Below are positions 35,348-44,917 of a stretch of 64,000 bases of DNA, in pieces (position 1 is the stretch's first letter; every line of letters begins with the position of its first letter). The stretch spans positions 2,170,001 through 2,234,000 of the forward strand of contig NZ_JAHZIL010000003.1 in the NCBI RefSeq assembly GCF_019443085.1, given 5' to 3'. The position numbers and the translations under genes are program-made. The notes below the pieces were generated by a model. That model searched no databases. It saw only the letters and a list, made by a program, of their open reading frames with translations, and was not told the DNA's origin. This DNA comes from Marinobacter sp. F4218 (GTDB lineage Bacteria > Pseudomonadota > Gammaproteobacteria > Pseudomonadales > Oleiphilaceae).

Positions 35348-36634
35348 TCAATCCCTGAAGGCGACGTCGCGCAGGAACAGGGCAATGTCCGGGAATGCGA
35401 TGATCAGCCCGGCCGCAGCAACTAGAATAAAGATAAACGGCGGCGTGCCCCGGATCACTTCCAGGTAGGGCCGTTTGAAGATTGCAATCGCCGTGAATAT
35501 GTCGCAGCCAAAGGGTGGCGTCGCGGATCCAATGGCGACCTGTAGGGTGATGAGTACCCCCACCAGAACCGGGTCCAGTCCGGTGGACTCAATGGCCGGT
35601 GCAAAGATGGGCGTCAGCACCAGGATCACCACGATGGGGTCCACGAACATGCAAGCAACGAAAAATGCGATGCAGATGGCAATGAGGACGCCCACAGGAC
35701 CGGCCTCATTCACGCCAACAGCGGCCAGAATAGCCTGTGGAATCTGGGCAAACGAGATTATCCAGGAGAAGCCGTTCCCGACGGCGACCAGGATAAAGAC
35801 CACGGCAGTAATCAGGCCGGTAGACTTGGCGATCCGGTAGACATCGGCCAGCTTAAGCGACCGGAATACTAAGAATTCCAGAAGGAACGCGTAAAGAACA
35901 CAGACCGCGGCGGCCTCGGTCGGGCTGAAAATGCCGCCGTAGATGCCGCCCACGATAATGACTGGGAAGAACAGGGGCCAAAGGGCCTCGCGTACCGACA
36001 CGGCACGTTGGCCCCACGTTGACTTCGCCTCAGTGGGCACATTGTTCTTGTAGGCGTAGATCAGGCAGTACATTGAGAACATGAACAGGATCAGGACACC
36101 TGGTCCGATGCCGGCGATGAAAAGCTCCGCAATTGAGGTTCCGGAGACCACACCATAGATGATCATGCCAATGCTGGGCGGGATCAAAAACGCAATGTCG
36201 CTGGCGTTGATGATCAGTGCCAACGTGAAGGAATCGGAATAACCAGCTTTCAGCATCTTTGGTCGCAGAGGCGAGCCCACGGCGACCACCGTGGCCTGGG
36301 TTGAGCCGGATACTGCGCCAAACAGCGTGCAGGAGGTGGCGGTACTGATGGCCAGGCCGCCTTTCACGTGACCGATAAAGGCCATGACCATGTTTATCAG
36401 GCGCTCTGCAGACTGCCCTCGGGTCATGATGTCGGCAGCAAGGATAAACATCGGTACCGCAATCAGCGACGCGGGTCGGATGCCTCCCATCATCTGTTGT
36501 ACAAAGGTGCCCATCTGGCCGAAGCCGTCAAACATCATTACGAAGCCAACCACCGAACCGGCGATCAGCGGGACCATCATCGGGAAGCCAAGCAGCAGCA
36601 ACCCGATCATGACCAACATCATTATAGTTGCCAT
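35348..36634 (-). CDS. teaC: Ectoine TRAP transporter large membrane subunit (DctM family)
   Basis: 428 residues, about 12 membrane segments, DctM/TRAP large permease family: GFPMMVPLIAGSVVGFVMM, TATSCTLFGAVSGSTQATVVAVG and IPPSIGMIIYGVVSGTSIAELF. It catalyses Na+-driven solute import with the small subunit and the binding protein. It sits between teaB (35 bp) and the stress-protein gene, as in teaABCD. Confidence 0.9.
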   Translation of the reverse strand: MATIMMLVMIGLLLLGFPMMVPLIAGSVVGFVMMFDGFGQMGTFVQQMMGGIRPASLIAVPMFILAADIMTRGQSAERLINMVMAFIGHVKGGLAISTATSCTLFGAVSGSTQATVVAVGSPLRPKMLKAGYSDSFTLALIINASDIAFLIPPSIGMIIYGVVSGTSIAELFIAGIGPGVLILFMFSMYCLIYAYKNNVPTEAKSTWGQRAVSVREALWPLFFPVIIVGGIYGGIFSPTEAAAVCVLYAFLLEFLVFRSLKLADVYRIAKSTGLITAVVFILVAVGNGFSWIISFAQIPQAILAAVGVNEAGPVGVLIAICIAFFVACMFVDPIVVILVLTPIFAPAIESTGLDPVLVGVLITLQVAIGSATPPFGCDIFTAIAIFKRPYLEVIRGTPPFIFILVAAAGLIIAFPDIALFLRDVAFRD

Positions 36635-36669
36635 GGTGTTCTTTCCTTATCTCGCGTCAGCTGCTGGGT

Positions 36670-37263
36670 TCATACTTCCGATTCGGTATCCGAATAGCCG
36701 TCAATCACACCCGTGGAGAGGTAGACATCCTTGCTGGTGAGGTTCTTGATCGCTGTCAGCAGGTACTGGATGCCGGTGATGGCGAAGCCAATAGGCGCCC
36801 AGATGTAGATCCACCAAATCTCAAAACCAAGGGCTGGCAGGATTCGGCCGCGACCGTGAAGCGTCTCGATGTAACCGAACGAGTAATAGCAGAGGAAAAA
36901 CATCGCCACGGAGGTAACCAGGGCGATAAAGATCATCAGCACCTTGCGGCCTTTTGCGGGTATGGCATCGTAAATCGCAGACATTCGAATGTGGCGACCG
37001 TGGCGGGCTGCATAGCCGATGCCCGCAAAGGTAATCAGGATGATCAAAATCCGGTTGATCTCGCCGGAAAAGAAAAGGCCCTCACCAAAGACAAAGCGCG
37101 CGATGACGTTCACACAAGTGTTTACGGCCATCAAAATGACACCGACGGCAAGCATCACCGCCTCAACTTTACTGATCCATACATCGATGGTTCCCAGAAA
37201 CCCGGGCAGGCCAGACTCGTAGGTGCCAGTGTCGTCTTCTAGATCCGGGGAGTTCTCGGACAT
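36670..37263 (-). CDS. teaB: Ectoine TRAP transporter small membrane subunit (DctQ family)
   Basis: 197 residues, four membrane segments, DctQ family: [31 protein letters not shown], then [22 protein letters not shown]. The start is set at MSENSPDLE; the frame continues upstream through the intercistronic hairpin and is not coding there. It lies between teaA and teaC. Confidence 0.9.
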   Translation of the reverse strand: MSENSPDLEDDTGTYESGLPGFLGTIDVWISKVEAVMLAVGVILMAVNTCVNVIARFVFGEGLFFSGEINRILIILITFAGIGYAARHGRHIRMSAIYDAIPAKGRKVLMIFIALVTSVAMFFLCYYSFGYIETLHGRGRILPALGFEIWWIYIWAPIGFAITGIQYLLTAIKNLTSKDVYLSTGVIDGYSDTESEV

Positions 37264-37332
37264 GGGTTCCGCTCCAGAACTTTCTGCTCCCGGCCGGTAG
37301 GAGGTCCCCGGCGGGGCGGGGTTAAGGGGTAG

Positions 37333-37356
37333 GCCCGCCGGCAGGCGCCGGCGGGC
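37333..37356 (-). promoter_or_regulatory. Intercistronic hairpin between teaA and teaB
   Basis: Perfect 10-bp inverted repeat GCCCGCCGGC/GCCGGCGGGC with a 4-nt loop, 14 bp downstream of teaA. No T-run follows in the transcribed direction. Likely protects the teaA mRNA end so that the binding protein exceeds the permeases. Confidence 0.65.
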
Positions 37357-37370
37357 ACTGATCAATCAGA

Positions 37371-38399
37371 TCAGTCGTTCTGAACTTCTTTCAGGTCTTC
37401 CTTGAACTGGTTAAGCAGTTCCTTGCCGCTCTCGCCAGTCATTTCGATGAACTTATCCTCAACCTGGGGAGCGCGCTCCTTGAAGGCCTGGATCTGTTCG
37501 TCGTTCAGACGGGTAACGGTAACCTCGTCGGATGCTTTCTTGATCTTGCTAAGGGCTTCCTCAGCCAGGCCATCGATGTGGACAATGATTTCCTCGAAGG
37601 CAAAATCGGCGGCGTCCTGAACCAGCTTCTGGTCTTCATCGGACAGGCCTTCGTAGAAATCCTGGTTTGCCATCATCGCGGTCGTGAACCAGCCATGGCT
37701 GGTGAAGACCAGGTTCGGAGACACTTCGTACAGACCACCGGACTCGATCCAGAAAATCGGGTTTTCCTGACCCTGGATCATGTTGGTCTGGAGTGCACCA
37801 TACACTTCACCCCAGGGCAGCGGCGTCGGTGTGGCACCAAAGGCTGCATAGGTTTCGGACAGCAGCGGGTTGGTCATGACGCGGATCTTCTTGTTGTTGA
37901 AGTCCTCCGGTTTGGTGACCGGTTCGTCAACAGTGACCACCATTTCGCCTTCCGGGTACATCTTCAGAAGCTTAAGTCCCTTGTCGGCATACAGCTTCGG
38001 GAAATCTTCGTTGATGGCTTCACTCTCGCGGAAGAACTTGATGACCGTATCCATGTCGGTCGGCATCAGGTAGGGAATGAAGAAAATCTGCGCTTCCGGA
38101 ATCAGGGCGCCGGTGAAACCAGGAGACTGGTTCACAAAGTTGAGGATGCCGGCCTGGGTCTGCTCCATGATATCGTCGGATTCACCCAGCTCACCGAAAC
38201 GGTAAATTTGCAGGCTGTGATCGGAGTTTTCCTCGACGTATTCCTTGAACTTGTATGCAAACACATCCTGTACGTCGCCTTCATATTCTTCGTGTGCGTA
38301 GCGCCAGTTGGCGGCATTCACCGAATTGGCGGCCGTCATCGCCGCAAAAGCGAACGCTGAAATTCCGGCCAGTTTCTTGAATTTACTCATGCTACTCAT
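37371..38399 (-). CDS. teaA: Ectoine/hydroxyectoine-binding protein of TRAP transporter
   Basis: 342 residues with a signal peptide ending AANSVNA/ANWRY. The mature protein is close to Halomonas elongata TeaA as I recall it: NWRYAHEEYEGDVQDVF, RFGELGESDDIMEQTQ, VNQSPGFTGALIPEAQIFF, IRVMTNPLL, TPTPLPWGEVYGALQT. The NWRYAHEE segment contains the Glu known to contact ectoine. It is first in teaABCD and divergent from the esterase end. Osmotic induction is expected from the family; no specific site was identified. Start at MSSMSKFKK after GGAG. Confidence 0.93.
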   Translation of the reverse strand: MSSMSKFKKLAGISAFAFAAMTAANSVNAANWRYAHEEYEGDVQDVFAYKFKEYVEENSDHSLQIYRFGELGESDDIMEQTQAGILNFVNQSPGFTGALIPEAQIFFIPYLMPTDMDTVIKFFRESEAINEDFPKLYADKGLKLLKMYPEGEMVVTVDEPVTKPEDFNNKKIRVMTNPLLSETYAAFGATPTPLPWGEVYGALQTNMIQGQENPIFWIESGGLYEVSPNLVFTSHGWFTTAMMANQDFYEGLSDEDQKLVQDAADFAFEEIIVHIDGLAEEALSKIKKASDEVTVTRLNDEQIQAFKERAPQVEDKFIEMTGESGKELLNQFKEDLKEVQND

Positions 38400-38539
38400 C
38401 GGGTTTTCTCCGTCCGTTTTTTTACTGACAATTATTGTTACATTATTAAAGACTGGCAAAACAACGGGGTTTTCGCAAGGAAATGGCCAAAACAAAAATT
38501 TCAGACCCGGTGCCGAACCTGTATCGCAAGTTCATGAAA

Positions 38540-39079
38540 TCACGGTTCATTCAGATTCGAACGACACATCTCCAGGAACCAGCGGAACTCACTGACCACC
38601 CGGTCGACGCTGTTCTCAAGCCGGTGGCCATCCGGTAAGACCAGCGTGGGAAGCCCCTGTTTACGGGCCAGCTCAAGAACCGGCATTACCGGTACCACAT
38701 CGTCCGCCCAACCGTGGATCACCTGGCTGAACCGGGCCCGAACCCGGGGGCTGGACTGGGGGTACCCTGCCATCGCCAAGGCGGGGGCCAGCAGGAAACA
38801 GCCGAGAACCGGCTGTGATTCACTGGTCTGTGCGCACACCCAGCCTCCCATACTCGACCCGGCGAGCACGGTACACGCCGGATCTGCCCCTGCTTCGTCC
38901 ATTGCCGCTGCCATCTGTGTCAGACGCGTTGCCGGATCTTTTGTGCTGCGGTGATCGATGGCAATGGCAGTGACATTCGGAAAGGTCTCGGCCGCGTCTT
39001 TCATCGCCTGGATCTTGGTGCTTCCGGGCCCACTCTCAAGGCCGTGGGAAAGGAAAACAAACAGCTGGGGTGTGGGCAT
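38540..39079 (-). CDS. Small alpha/beta hydrolase (esterase-like)
   Basis: About 179 residues. Short hydrolase of the YqiA/YcfP-like group: FLSHGLESGPGSTKIQAM, nucleophile motif LAGSSMGGWV, VIHGWADDVVP and PDGHRLEN giving the Ser, Asp and His. Substrate unknown. Start uncertain: ATG at 39079 (MPTPQ) or ATG at 39109 (MSLKPH); neither has a strong ribosome site. Confidence 0.75.
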   Translation of the reverse strand: MPTPQLFVFLSHGLESGPGSTKIQAMKDAAETFPNVTAIAIDHRSTKDPATRLTQMAAAMDEAGADPACTVLAGSSMGGWVCAQTSESQPVLGCFLLAPALAMAGYPQSSPRVRARFSQVIHGWADDVVPVMPVLELARKQGLPTLVLPDGHRLENSVDRVVSEFRWFLEMCRSNLNEP

Positions 39080-39230
39080 AACTGGAACTCTGTGAGGTTT
39101 TAGACTCATGGGAAAGCTATAGAAAGGATGGTGGGTTAGTCACGCCCTGTCCACTCGTGATGGGGGCGTCACTGAAACCATTTGGCGGTTAATAACGTAG
39201 ACACTCCCAGTGAAACAGGAGCAATCAACC

Positions 39231-39773
39231 ATGGTCAGACTGGTCTTAGTCGCCCTTATCGCCTTATCAACCGGCTGGGCTTACGCCGCAGAGCCGGCGG
39301 CCTGCCCGGCTTTCCTCGACCACGAACTGCGTAAGCTGCACTCCCGGGACAATGTGAATCTGTGTGGTTCGGCAGCGGGCAAGCCTATGCTGGTTGTGAA
39401 CACCGCCAGTCGCTGCGGTTACACCGGGCAGTTCGAGGGCCTGGAAGCGCTGCACCAGAAATACCGGGATCGGGGGCTGGTCGTGGTTGGCTTTGCCAGT
39501 GACGATTTCCGCCAGGAGGCGGACACCGAGGCCGAGGCTGCCAGGGTCTGTTTCAAGAATTTTGGAGTGACCTTCACCATGATTGCCCCGGGTCCGGTGA
39601 CGGGGTCGGACGCCAACCCCGTGTTCCAGCACGTCAGTGATCAGAGCCAGCCACCACGTTGGAACTTTTTCAAGTATGTCCTTGATCGCGATGGCCAGGT
39701 GGTGGAGGCCTTCCCCAGCCGGGTGACACCGGACGATCCGGCCCTGATCCGGGCCGTCGAATCGGTGCTTTAG
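39231..39773 (+). CDS. Glutathione peroxidase family protein, exported
   Basis: 180 residues with a signal peptide ([21 protein letters not shown]), so periplasmic. The catalytic motif is [13 protein letters not shown] with Cys62 in place of selenocysteine; the [12 protein letters not shown] Trp-Asn pair is present. The resolving-Cys region is less typical ([12 protein letters not shown]). It likely reduces peroxides with thioredoxin or glutathione. Start chosen at the ATG after AGGAG rather than the GTG seven codons upstream. Confidence 0.85.
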   Translation: MVRLVLVALIALSTGWAYAAEPAACPAFLDHELRKLHSRDNVNLCGSAAGKPMLVVNTASRCGYTGQFEGLEALHQKYRDRGLVVVGFASDDFRQEADTEAEAARVCFKNFGVTFTMIAPGPVTGSDANPVFQHVSDQSQPPRWNFFKYVLDRDGQVVEAFPSRVTPDDPALIRAVESVL

Positions 39774-40762
39774 GAACGCTGCGTCTGGGCCAGAACATCC
39801 AGGGCGTGACGGCGTTTGGCCGGGTCGTATATGTCGATCGTGAACATCAGTTCGTCAACCTCGATCGTCCCGAGCAATTCATCCAGTTGCCGGTTCAGAT
39901 CGTCGGCGTTGCCCAGCAGCTGCAGCGTGAGGAAATCCTGCACGCTCGCCTTCTCACCGGCATTCCAGAGCCCTTCCATGGATTCTACCGGTGGGCGCAT
40001 CCACAGCGGCTGGCCCCGAAACAGCGCGAGAATCCTCTGGTAGCTGGTGGTCGCGAGCAGCTTTGCCTCATCCATCGAGTCGGCGGGAATAGCCGGGACG
40101 GCCAGCATGGCATAGGGGCTGGAGAGCTGCTCGGAGGGCTGGAAATTGTCCCGGTAGACCCGCAGCGCTTCCCGGTAGAGTCGCGGCGCAAAGTGCCCGG
40201 CGAAGGCGTAGGGAAGGCCGCGCATGGCGGCCAACTGCGCACTGTAGAGGCTTGAGCCAAGTAGCCAGACGGGCACCCTGGTGCCGGCACCGGGTATGGC
40301 CTTCACGGGTTGGTCCGGTTGCAGTGGCCCCAGCAGTTGTTGCAGGCGGGCCACGTCCTCGGGGAATTGTTCGGCGCCCAGCCCTTCCCGACGCAGGGCC
40401 CGGGCCGTGATCGGGTCGGTCCCGGGCGCACGCCCGAGCCCCAGGTCGATGCGTCCGGGGTAGAGGCTTTCCAGTGTTCCAAACTGTTCGGCGATCACCA
40501 GGGGCGGATGATTGGGCAGCATCACCCCGCCAGACCCCACCCGTATCCGGTTGGTTTTGCCGGCGATGTGTCCGATCAGCACCGAGGTTGCGGAGCTGCT
40601 GATCCCTTCCATGTTGTGATGCTCGGCCAGCCAGAAACGCCGGTAACCCAGTTGCTCGGCATGTTGGGCGTAGGCCACGCTGTTGGCCAGCGTGGTGCTG
40701 ACGGAATCGCCTTCACGAACGGAGGCGAGTTCAAGCAGGGAATAGTCGGGTCGGTTAGGCAT
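39770..40762 (-). CDS. LLM-class flavin-dependent oxidoreductase (luciferase-like monooxygenase)
   Basis: 330 residues, bacterial luciferase-like TIM barrel of the YhbW type: [88 protein letters not shown]-dependent; substrate unknown. Start set at MPNRPDYS. It overlaps the glutathione peroxidase gene end by 4 bp, tail to tail. Confidence 0.88.
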   Translation of the reverse strand: MPNRPDYSLLELASVREGDSVSTTLANSVAYAQHAEQLGYRRFWLAEHHNMEGISSSATSVLIGHIAGKTNRIRVGSGGVMLPNHPPLVIAEQFGTLESLYPGRIDLGLGRAPGTDPITARALRREGLGAEQFPEDVARLQQLLGPLQPDQPVKAIPGAGTRVPVWLLGSSLYSAQLAAMRGLPYAFAGHFAPRLYREALRVYRDNFQPSEQLSSPYAMLAVPAIPADSMDEAKLLATTSYQRILALFRGQPLWMRPPVESMEGLWNAGEKASVQDFLTLQLLGNADDLNRQLDELLGTIEVDELMFTIDIYDPAKRRHALDVLAQTQRS

Positions 40763-40793
40763 GGGGCTCCGGATCGGTGTGCATGTTGGTGAG

Positions 40794-41423
40794 TCAGAGA
40801 TCCACGACAACCGGCAGGTTCAACGGCTTGTAACTGCCGGTGCAGGTGCTGGCGTTGACATACAGGCAGTCACCGATGAGTTGCTGTCCGTGGTCTTCGT
40901 GAATGTGACCAAAAACATGGAGCCGGAGGGACAGGGTTTCAACCTTTCGGGCAAGGTCATCGCAGCCGGGTCGGACCGTACCGGTGGGTAAAATGATCCG
41001 GTCGAGTATTCCGGCCGGAGGGCCGTGGGTAATCAGCACGTCGGTATCCTCGGGAATCCGGTCCCAGCGCTCGGCAATCGCCGGGCCCCGCTCGAGGTTG
41101 AAAGCCCAGTTGAAAAATACCGGTGTCCAGGGGCTGCCCCAGAATTTCAGCCCCCCCAGCTCCAGTGGGCTGTCCTGCAGGTAATGGGCGTGTTGGACCA
41201 GGGCCCGGGCTTCGGCAGGCTCGTCCTGAAAACACCAGTCGTGATTGCCGGCGATCAGGATCTTGTGGCGATGGGGCAGCTCCGAAAACCACTGATCCAG
41301 ATCCTCGAGCTCTTCCAGGGTGCCGACCCCGAGACAGTCCCCGGCGTGAATCAACAGATCCCCGTCCGGCACCTCGATCTGTCGGTGCATGCTGTGGGTG
41401 TCGGAGATACAGACAATTCTCAT
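40794..41423 (-). CDS. Metallophosphoesterase
   Basis: 209 residues, calcineurin-like fold with the ordered metal motifs CISDTHSMH (Asp8, His10), [23 protein letters not shown] and FGHIHEDHG. It could hydrolyse phosphodiesters or phosphomonoesters; substrate unknown. It lies 31 bp upstream of the luciferase-like gene on the same strand and may be co-transcribed with it. Confidence 0.87.
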   Translation of the reverse strand: MRIVCISDTHSMHRQIEVPDGDLLIHAGDCLGVGTLEELEDLDQWFSELPHRHKILIAGNHDWCFQDEPAEARALVQHAHYLQDSPLELGGLKFWGSPWTPVFFNWAFNLERGPAIAERWDRIPEDTDVLITHGPPAGILDRIILPTGTVRPGCDDLARKVETLSLRLHVFGHIHEDHGQQLIGDCLYVNASTCTGSYKPLNLPVVVDL

Positions 41424-41529
41424 GGTTCGGCGTGTCCTGGATGACAATGGCGGTTCGATCGGGCAATCCATCGTATTCTACGATAGCATCTGTCGCCCCA
41501 GACCCGTCCACGCATTTATGGTGACCCCG

Positions 41530-42402
41530 ATGCGCCTGATACTGAGTCGCAAAGGCTTCGATTCCTCCGCCGGTGGATGCCCCAGCCCGGTTCTGCCGGA
41601 CAGTTCGCTGTGCGTGTTGCCGATTCCGGATGACCAGTCGCGAATCCGTTATGACGAGGTGCGTTTCGGCGAACGCCGTCTGGGCAAGCTGGTTCGGGAT
41701 CTCAGCGGTGGGCGCGTGCGAGGTGGTGACGGTGCCCATCTGGATCCGGATCTGATCGCGGATGCCTACCCCCGTCAGGGCGGGTGGCGGCCGGTCTTGG
41801 GGCAGACGGGGTCGGCCCAGGGCCACCTGCGCAATCAGGGCGTGGCTCCGGGCGATCTGTTCCTGTTTTTCGCCGTCTTTCGCCAGGCCGAGCTCTGGCG
41901 AAGACGCTGGCGATTCGTCCCGGGGTCACGGCCGTTTCATGCCATCTGGGGCTGGTTGCACATTGCCGATATTCACTCCATTGATGCGCTCCCGGAGAAC
42001 GCCTTGCCCTGGGCCCGGTACCATCCACATTTTCATGGCCAGCCCGATGCGGGCAATACTCTGTATGTGGCCAGTAATGAGTTCCGGTTGCCGGAACAGC
42101 GGCAGGTGCTACCCGGCAGCGGTGTCTTTACCCGGTTCGATGAGCGCCTGTTGCTGAGCGATCCGGACGCCCGTCTGCCGACCCAGTGGCGGTTGCCAGC
42201 CGGCTTCTATCCGGGCGCCGCCCGGGTGCCGTTGAGCTACCACGCCAGGGCCGACCGCTGGCAACTGGCGCCCCCATGGTGCTATCTGAAAGGCGCAGCC
42301 CGGGGCCAGGAATTCGTCCTCGATCTGGCAGCCTATCAGGAGCTGGAACCCTGGTTGGCGGCTCTGGTCAGAACTGCCCGTGGCGACCCGCCCCCGCCTT
42401 GA
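41530..42402 (+). CDS. Nmad3-like protein (putative nucleotide-modification-associated domain 3)
   Basis: 290 residues, starting MRLILSRKGFDSSAGGCPSP, then LCVLPIPDDQSRIRYDEV and HLDPDLI. It matches in pattern the Nmad3 family that comparative genomics linked to modified-DNA systems. A mid-protein GDLFLFFAVFR and YHPHFHGQPDAGNTLYVAS follow. No transmembrane segment. No modification enzyme is next to it. Its 3' end overlaps the crotonase gene tail by 35 bp. No biochemical function is known to me. Confidence 0.75.
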   Translation: MRLILSRKGFDSSAGGCPSPVLPDSSLCVLPIPDDQSRIRYDEVRFGERRLGKLVRDLSGGRVRGGDGAHLDPDLIADAYPRQGGWRPVLGQTGSAQGHLRNQGVAPGDLFLFFAVFRQAELWRRRWRFVPGSRPFHAIWGWLHIADIHSIDALPENALPWARYHPHFHGQPDAGNTLYVASNEFRLPEQRQVLPGSGVFTRFDERLLLSDPDARLPTQWRLPAGFYPGAARVPLSYHARADRWQLAPPWCYLKGAARGQEFVLDLAAYQELEPWLAALVRTARGDPPPP

Positions 42403-43144
42403 ATTTGCGGGCGCCGGCAATGGCCTCCTCGAAAACGACGGGGTAGCCGGCCGCACCCTCGGTGGCCAGCGCGTCCCGGGTGCTGAGGTCCCACTGGCGA
42501 ATGGCTGAGGCCCGATCAGCCAGCAGGCAGCGTTGCGGGAAGCCGGCGATGGTTCTGGCCAGGTCCAGCGCCGCATCCAGGGCGGTGCCCTCCGGAACCA
42601 CCCGGTTGGCCAGTCCCATGGTGAGGGCTTCGTCGGCAGGGACCGGGCGGCCGGTCAGAATCATGTCCATGGCATGGCCATGGCCCACGGTCCGGGGCAG
42701 GCGCACGGTGCCGCCATCAATCAGGGGGACTCCCCAGCGCCGGCAGAAAACACCAAAGACCGCAGAACTGTCTGCCACGCGCATGTCGCACATCAGCGCC
42801 AGTTCCAGGCCGCCGGCAACGGCATAACCCGAGACCGCAGCAATCACGGGTTTGGACAGCTGCATCCGGGTGGGTCCCATGGGGCCGTGTCCAGTGCCAT
42901 GGGGGTCAATCTCGTTGCGTCGGTCCGGGTCGTCGAGGGCGGTGAGGTCGGCGCCCGCGCAGAAGTTGCCGCCGGCACCCGTCAGTACCGCAACCTTGAC
43001 GGCTTCATTCTCCTCACATTCCGTGAAAGCGCGACGCAGGGCGTTCGCGGTTGGCCGATCCACCGCATTGCGTTGACCCGGTCGATTCAGGGTGATGGTG
43101 AGGATACCTTCGGTCAGTGACGTAAGAACGGGTTGCTCGGTCAT
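42368..43144 (-). CDS. Enoyl-CoA hydratase/isomerase family protein (crotonase)
   Basis: 258 residues: TITLNRPGQRNAVD, oxyanion segment LTGAGGNFCAGADLTAL and AAVSGYAVAGGLELALMCD, then RRWGVPLIDGGTVRLPRTVG. Fits the crotonase superfamily, probably an enoyl-CoA hydratase. The acid pair expected of classic hydratases is not fully clear, so another crotonase activity is possible. Start at MTEQPVL. Monocistronic, divergent from the OvoA-type methyltransferase. Confidence 0.85.
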   Translation of the reverse strand: MTEQPVLTSLTEGILTITLNRPGQRNAVDRPTANALRRAFTECEENEAVKVAVLTGAGGNFCAGADLTALDDPDRRNEIDPHGTGHGPMGPTRMQLSKPVIAAVSGYAVAGGLELALMCDMRVADSSAVFGVFCRRWGVPLIDGGTVRLPRTVGHGHAMDMILTGRPVPADEALTMGLANRVVPEGTALDAALDLARTIAGFPQRCLLADRASAIRQWDLSTRDALATEGAAGYPVVFEEAIAGARKFKAGAGRHGQF

Positions 43145-43264
43145 AGTGGGTGTCCTGTGCGTCTTTTGCGGGGAAACGCCGTATTCATTGTATGATGAGT
43201 GAACAAGTCTCACCCGATACCGTGAGCATAACCCATTTCACAAACAGGGTCGGAGGCCGGGGAA

Positions 43265-44020
43265 ATGCAGCCCAGCGGGTTTTACGAGAACGACACCACA
43301 CTTGCCCAGTACTCGGAGTTCCATTTTGGCGAGCGGTGGCACGGCGAGCCCAATTTCCCGAAAGAACTGGCCGACGTCGCCATCGATGCCATGGACGGTC
43401 GGACCTTCGGGCGCGCCCTGGACATTGGCTGTGCCTGTGGCCGGACCAGTTTCGAGCTGGCGCGACGGTTTGACCACGTTGATGGCATCGATTTTTCGGC
43501 CACGTTTATTCGAAAGTGCGAGGAAATGGCGGAACACAAACGGGTTCGCTACGCCCGCCCGGAAGAGGGCGAGCTGGTTAGCTATCACGAGCGAACACTG
43601 GCTGCGTTGGACCTGGAGCAGACGGCCGGCAAGGTTGCGTTCCATCAGGGCGATGCCTGTGACCTCGACCCCCGATTTGCCGGTTACGATCTGGTCCTGG
43701 CGGGAAACCTCATTGACCGTCTTTATCAACCGTCTAAATTTCTCACCACCATCCATGAGCGCATCAACGACGACGGTCTGCTGGTCATCGCCTCACCCTA
43801 CACCTGGCTGGAGGAGTACACGCCACGGGCCGAGTGGGTTGGCGGTTTCATGAAGGATGGCGAGGAATATTCCACCCTGGACGGTTTGAGGGATATGCTG
43901 GAGCCGCATTTCCGCCAGATGGGGGAGCCTCGGAGCCTGCCGTTCGTGATTCGGGAGACCCGAAACAAGTTCCAGCACAGTTTCTCCGAGCTCACGGTCT
44001 GGCAGAAAACCCCAGCCTGA
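43265..44020 (+). CDS. Stand-alone OvoA C-terminal-type SAM methyltransferase (4-mercaptohistidine N1-methyltransferase family)
   Basis: 251 residues. SAM-binding motif ALDIGCACGRTSFELA (51-66), GIDFSATFI, HQGDACDLDP, then NLIDRLYQPSKFL and SPYTWLEEYTPRAEWVGG; the end reads PFVIRETRNKFQHS. These stretches match the C-terminal methyltransferase half of OvoA, which makes ovothiol from 5-histidylcysteine sulfoxide products. The N-terminal DinB and sulfoxide-synthase halves are missing and not found nearby. Either the partner lies elsewhere or the enzyme has another acceptor. Confidence 0.85.
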   Translation: MQPSGFYENDTTLAQYSEFHFGERWHGEPNFPKELADVAIDAMDGRTFGRALDIGCACGRTSFELARRFDHVDGIDFSATFIRKCEEMAEHKRVRYARPEEGELVSYHERTLAALDLEQTAGKVAFHQGDACDLDPRFAGYDLVLAGNLIDRLYQPSKFLTTIHERINDDGLLVIASPYTWLEEYTPRAEWVGGFMKDGEEYSTLDGLRDMLEPHFRQMGEPRSLPFVIRETRNKFQHSFSELTVWQKTPA

Positions 44021-44036
44021 ATCCAGCCGGTGCGGG

Positions 44037-44774
44037 CTATTTCATTTGAAAGCCCATGCGCTCCAGAAAGTTCTTCATATGGGGGCGCAGCTTGGTGGTG
44101 AACAGCGGTTTGAGCTGCTCGGACCAGGTGGTGTCCTTGTTGCCACCGGTGCGTTCCCGGTAATAGGTATTCATGGTGGCGTCGAAGGACTCGACCTGTT
44201 TCCGGTCCTGCTCGTCCTGGTAGTAGTCTTCCTTGAGTATGGTTTCCAGCGGGAGCCGGGGTTTTACCTCGGGGGACTGGTCGGGGTACCCCAGGCAGAG
44301 GCCGAACACCGGATAAACATGCTCAGGCAGTTTCAGGATGCTGCTGATCTCGGCCGGGTTATTACGAATGCCGCCGATGTAACACAGGCCCAGACCCTCC
44401 GATTCTGCCGCTATGGCGACATTCTGGGCCATCAGCGCGGTGTCTACGCTGGCAACCACCAGTTGCTCGGTGGTGCCGCGGACAACGTCCGCGCCGGCCC
44501 GTTCAGCCGCTTCCGTGGAGCGTTTCATGTCGGCGCAGAACACCAGGAAATCGGAGCAGTCGGCTATGTAGTCCTGGCCACCTGCCAACTCCGCAATTTT
44601 CGAGCGATTATCCGCATTGACCACGTGAATCACAGAGTAAGCCTGTACGTGGTTGGAGGTTGCTGCGCTCTGACCGGCCCGGATCAATTCGAGCAACAGT
44701 TCGCGGGGGATTTTCCCGTCGGTAAACTTCCGGATGGAGCGGTGAGACTTCAGGAGGTCAATCGTGGCGTTCAT
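44037..44774 (-). CDS. NfsA-type NADPH nitroreductase/flavin oxidoreductase
   Basis: 245 residues, FMN-dependent nitroreductase of the NfsA/FRP group: LLKSHRSIRKFTDGKIP, RAGQSAATSNHVQAYSVI, SEGLGLCYIGGIRNNP and FGLCLGYPDQSPEVKPRLPLE. It reduces nitroaromatics, quinones or flavins with NADPH. Start at MNATIDLL; the frame continues upstream without a ribosome site. Convergent with the methyltransferase gene. Confidence 0.88.
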   Translation of the reverse strand: MNATIDLLKSHRSIRKFTDGKIPRELLLELIRAGQSAATSNHVQAYSVIHVVNADNRSKIAELAGGQDYIADCSDFLVFCADMKRSTEAAERAGADVVRGTTEQLVVASVDTALMAQNVAIAAESEGLGLCYIGGIRNNPAEISSILKLPEHVYPVFGLCLGYPDQSPEVKPRLPLETILKEDYYQDEQDRKQVESFDATMNTYYRERTGGNKDTTWSEQLKPLFTTKLRPHMKNFLERMGFQMK

Positions 44775-44917
44775 GGTTTCTCGCGGTCGGTGACTTTGAT
44801 GTAGCGTACGAACGATACCCGAATCAGAGCTTATCCGTCTTGCTGTGCGGGTAAAAGTGATGACAACAATAATACCAATTACTACAAAGCAGATACCTCC
44901 GGGCGCAGTCAAAGCTG

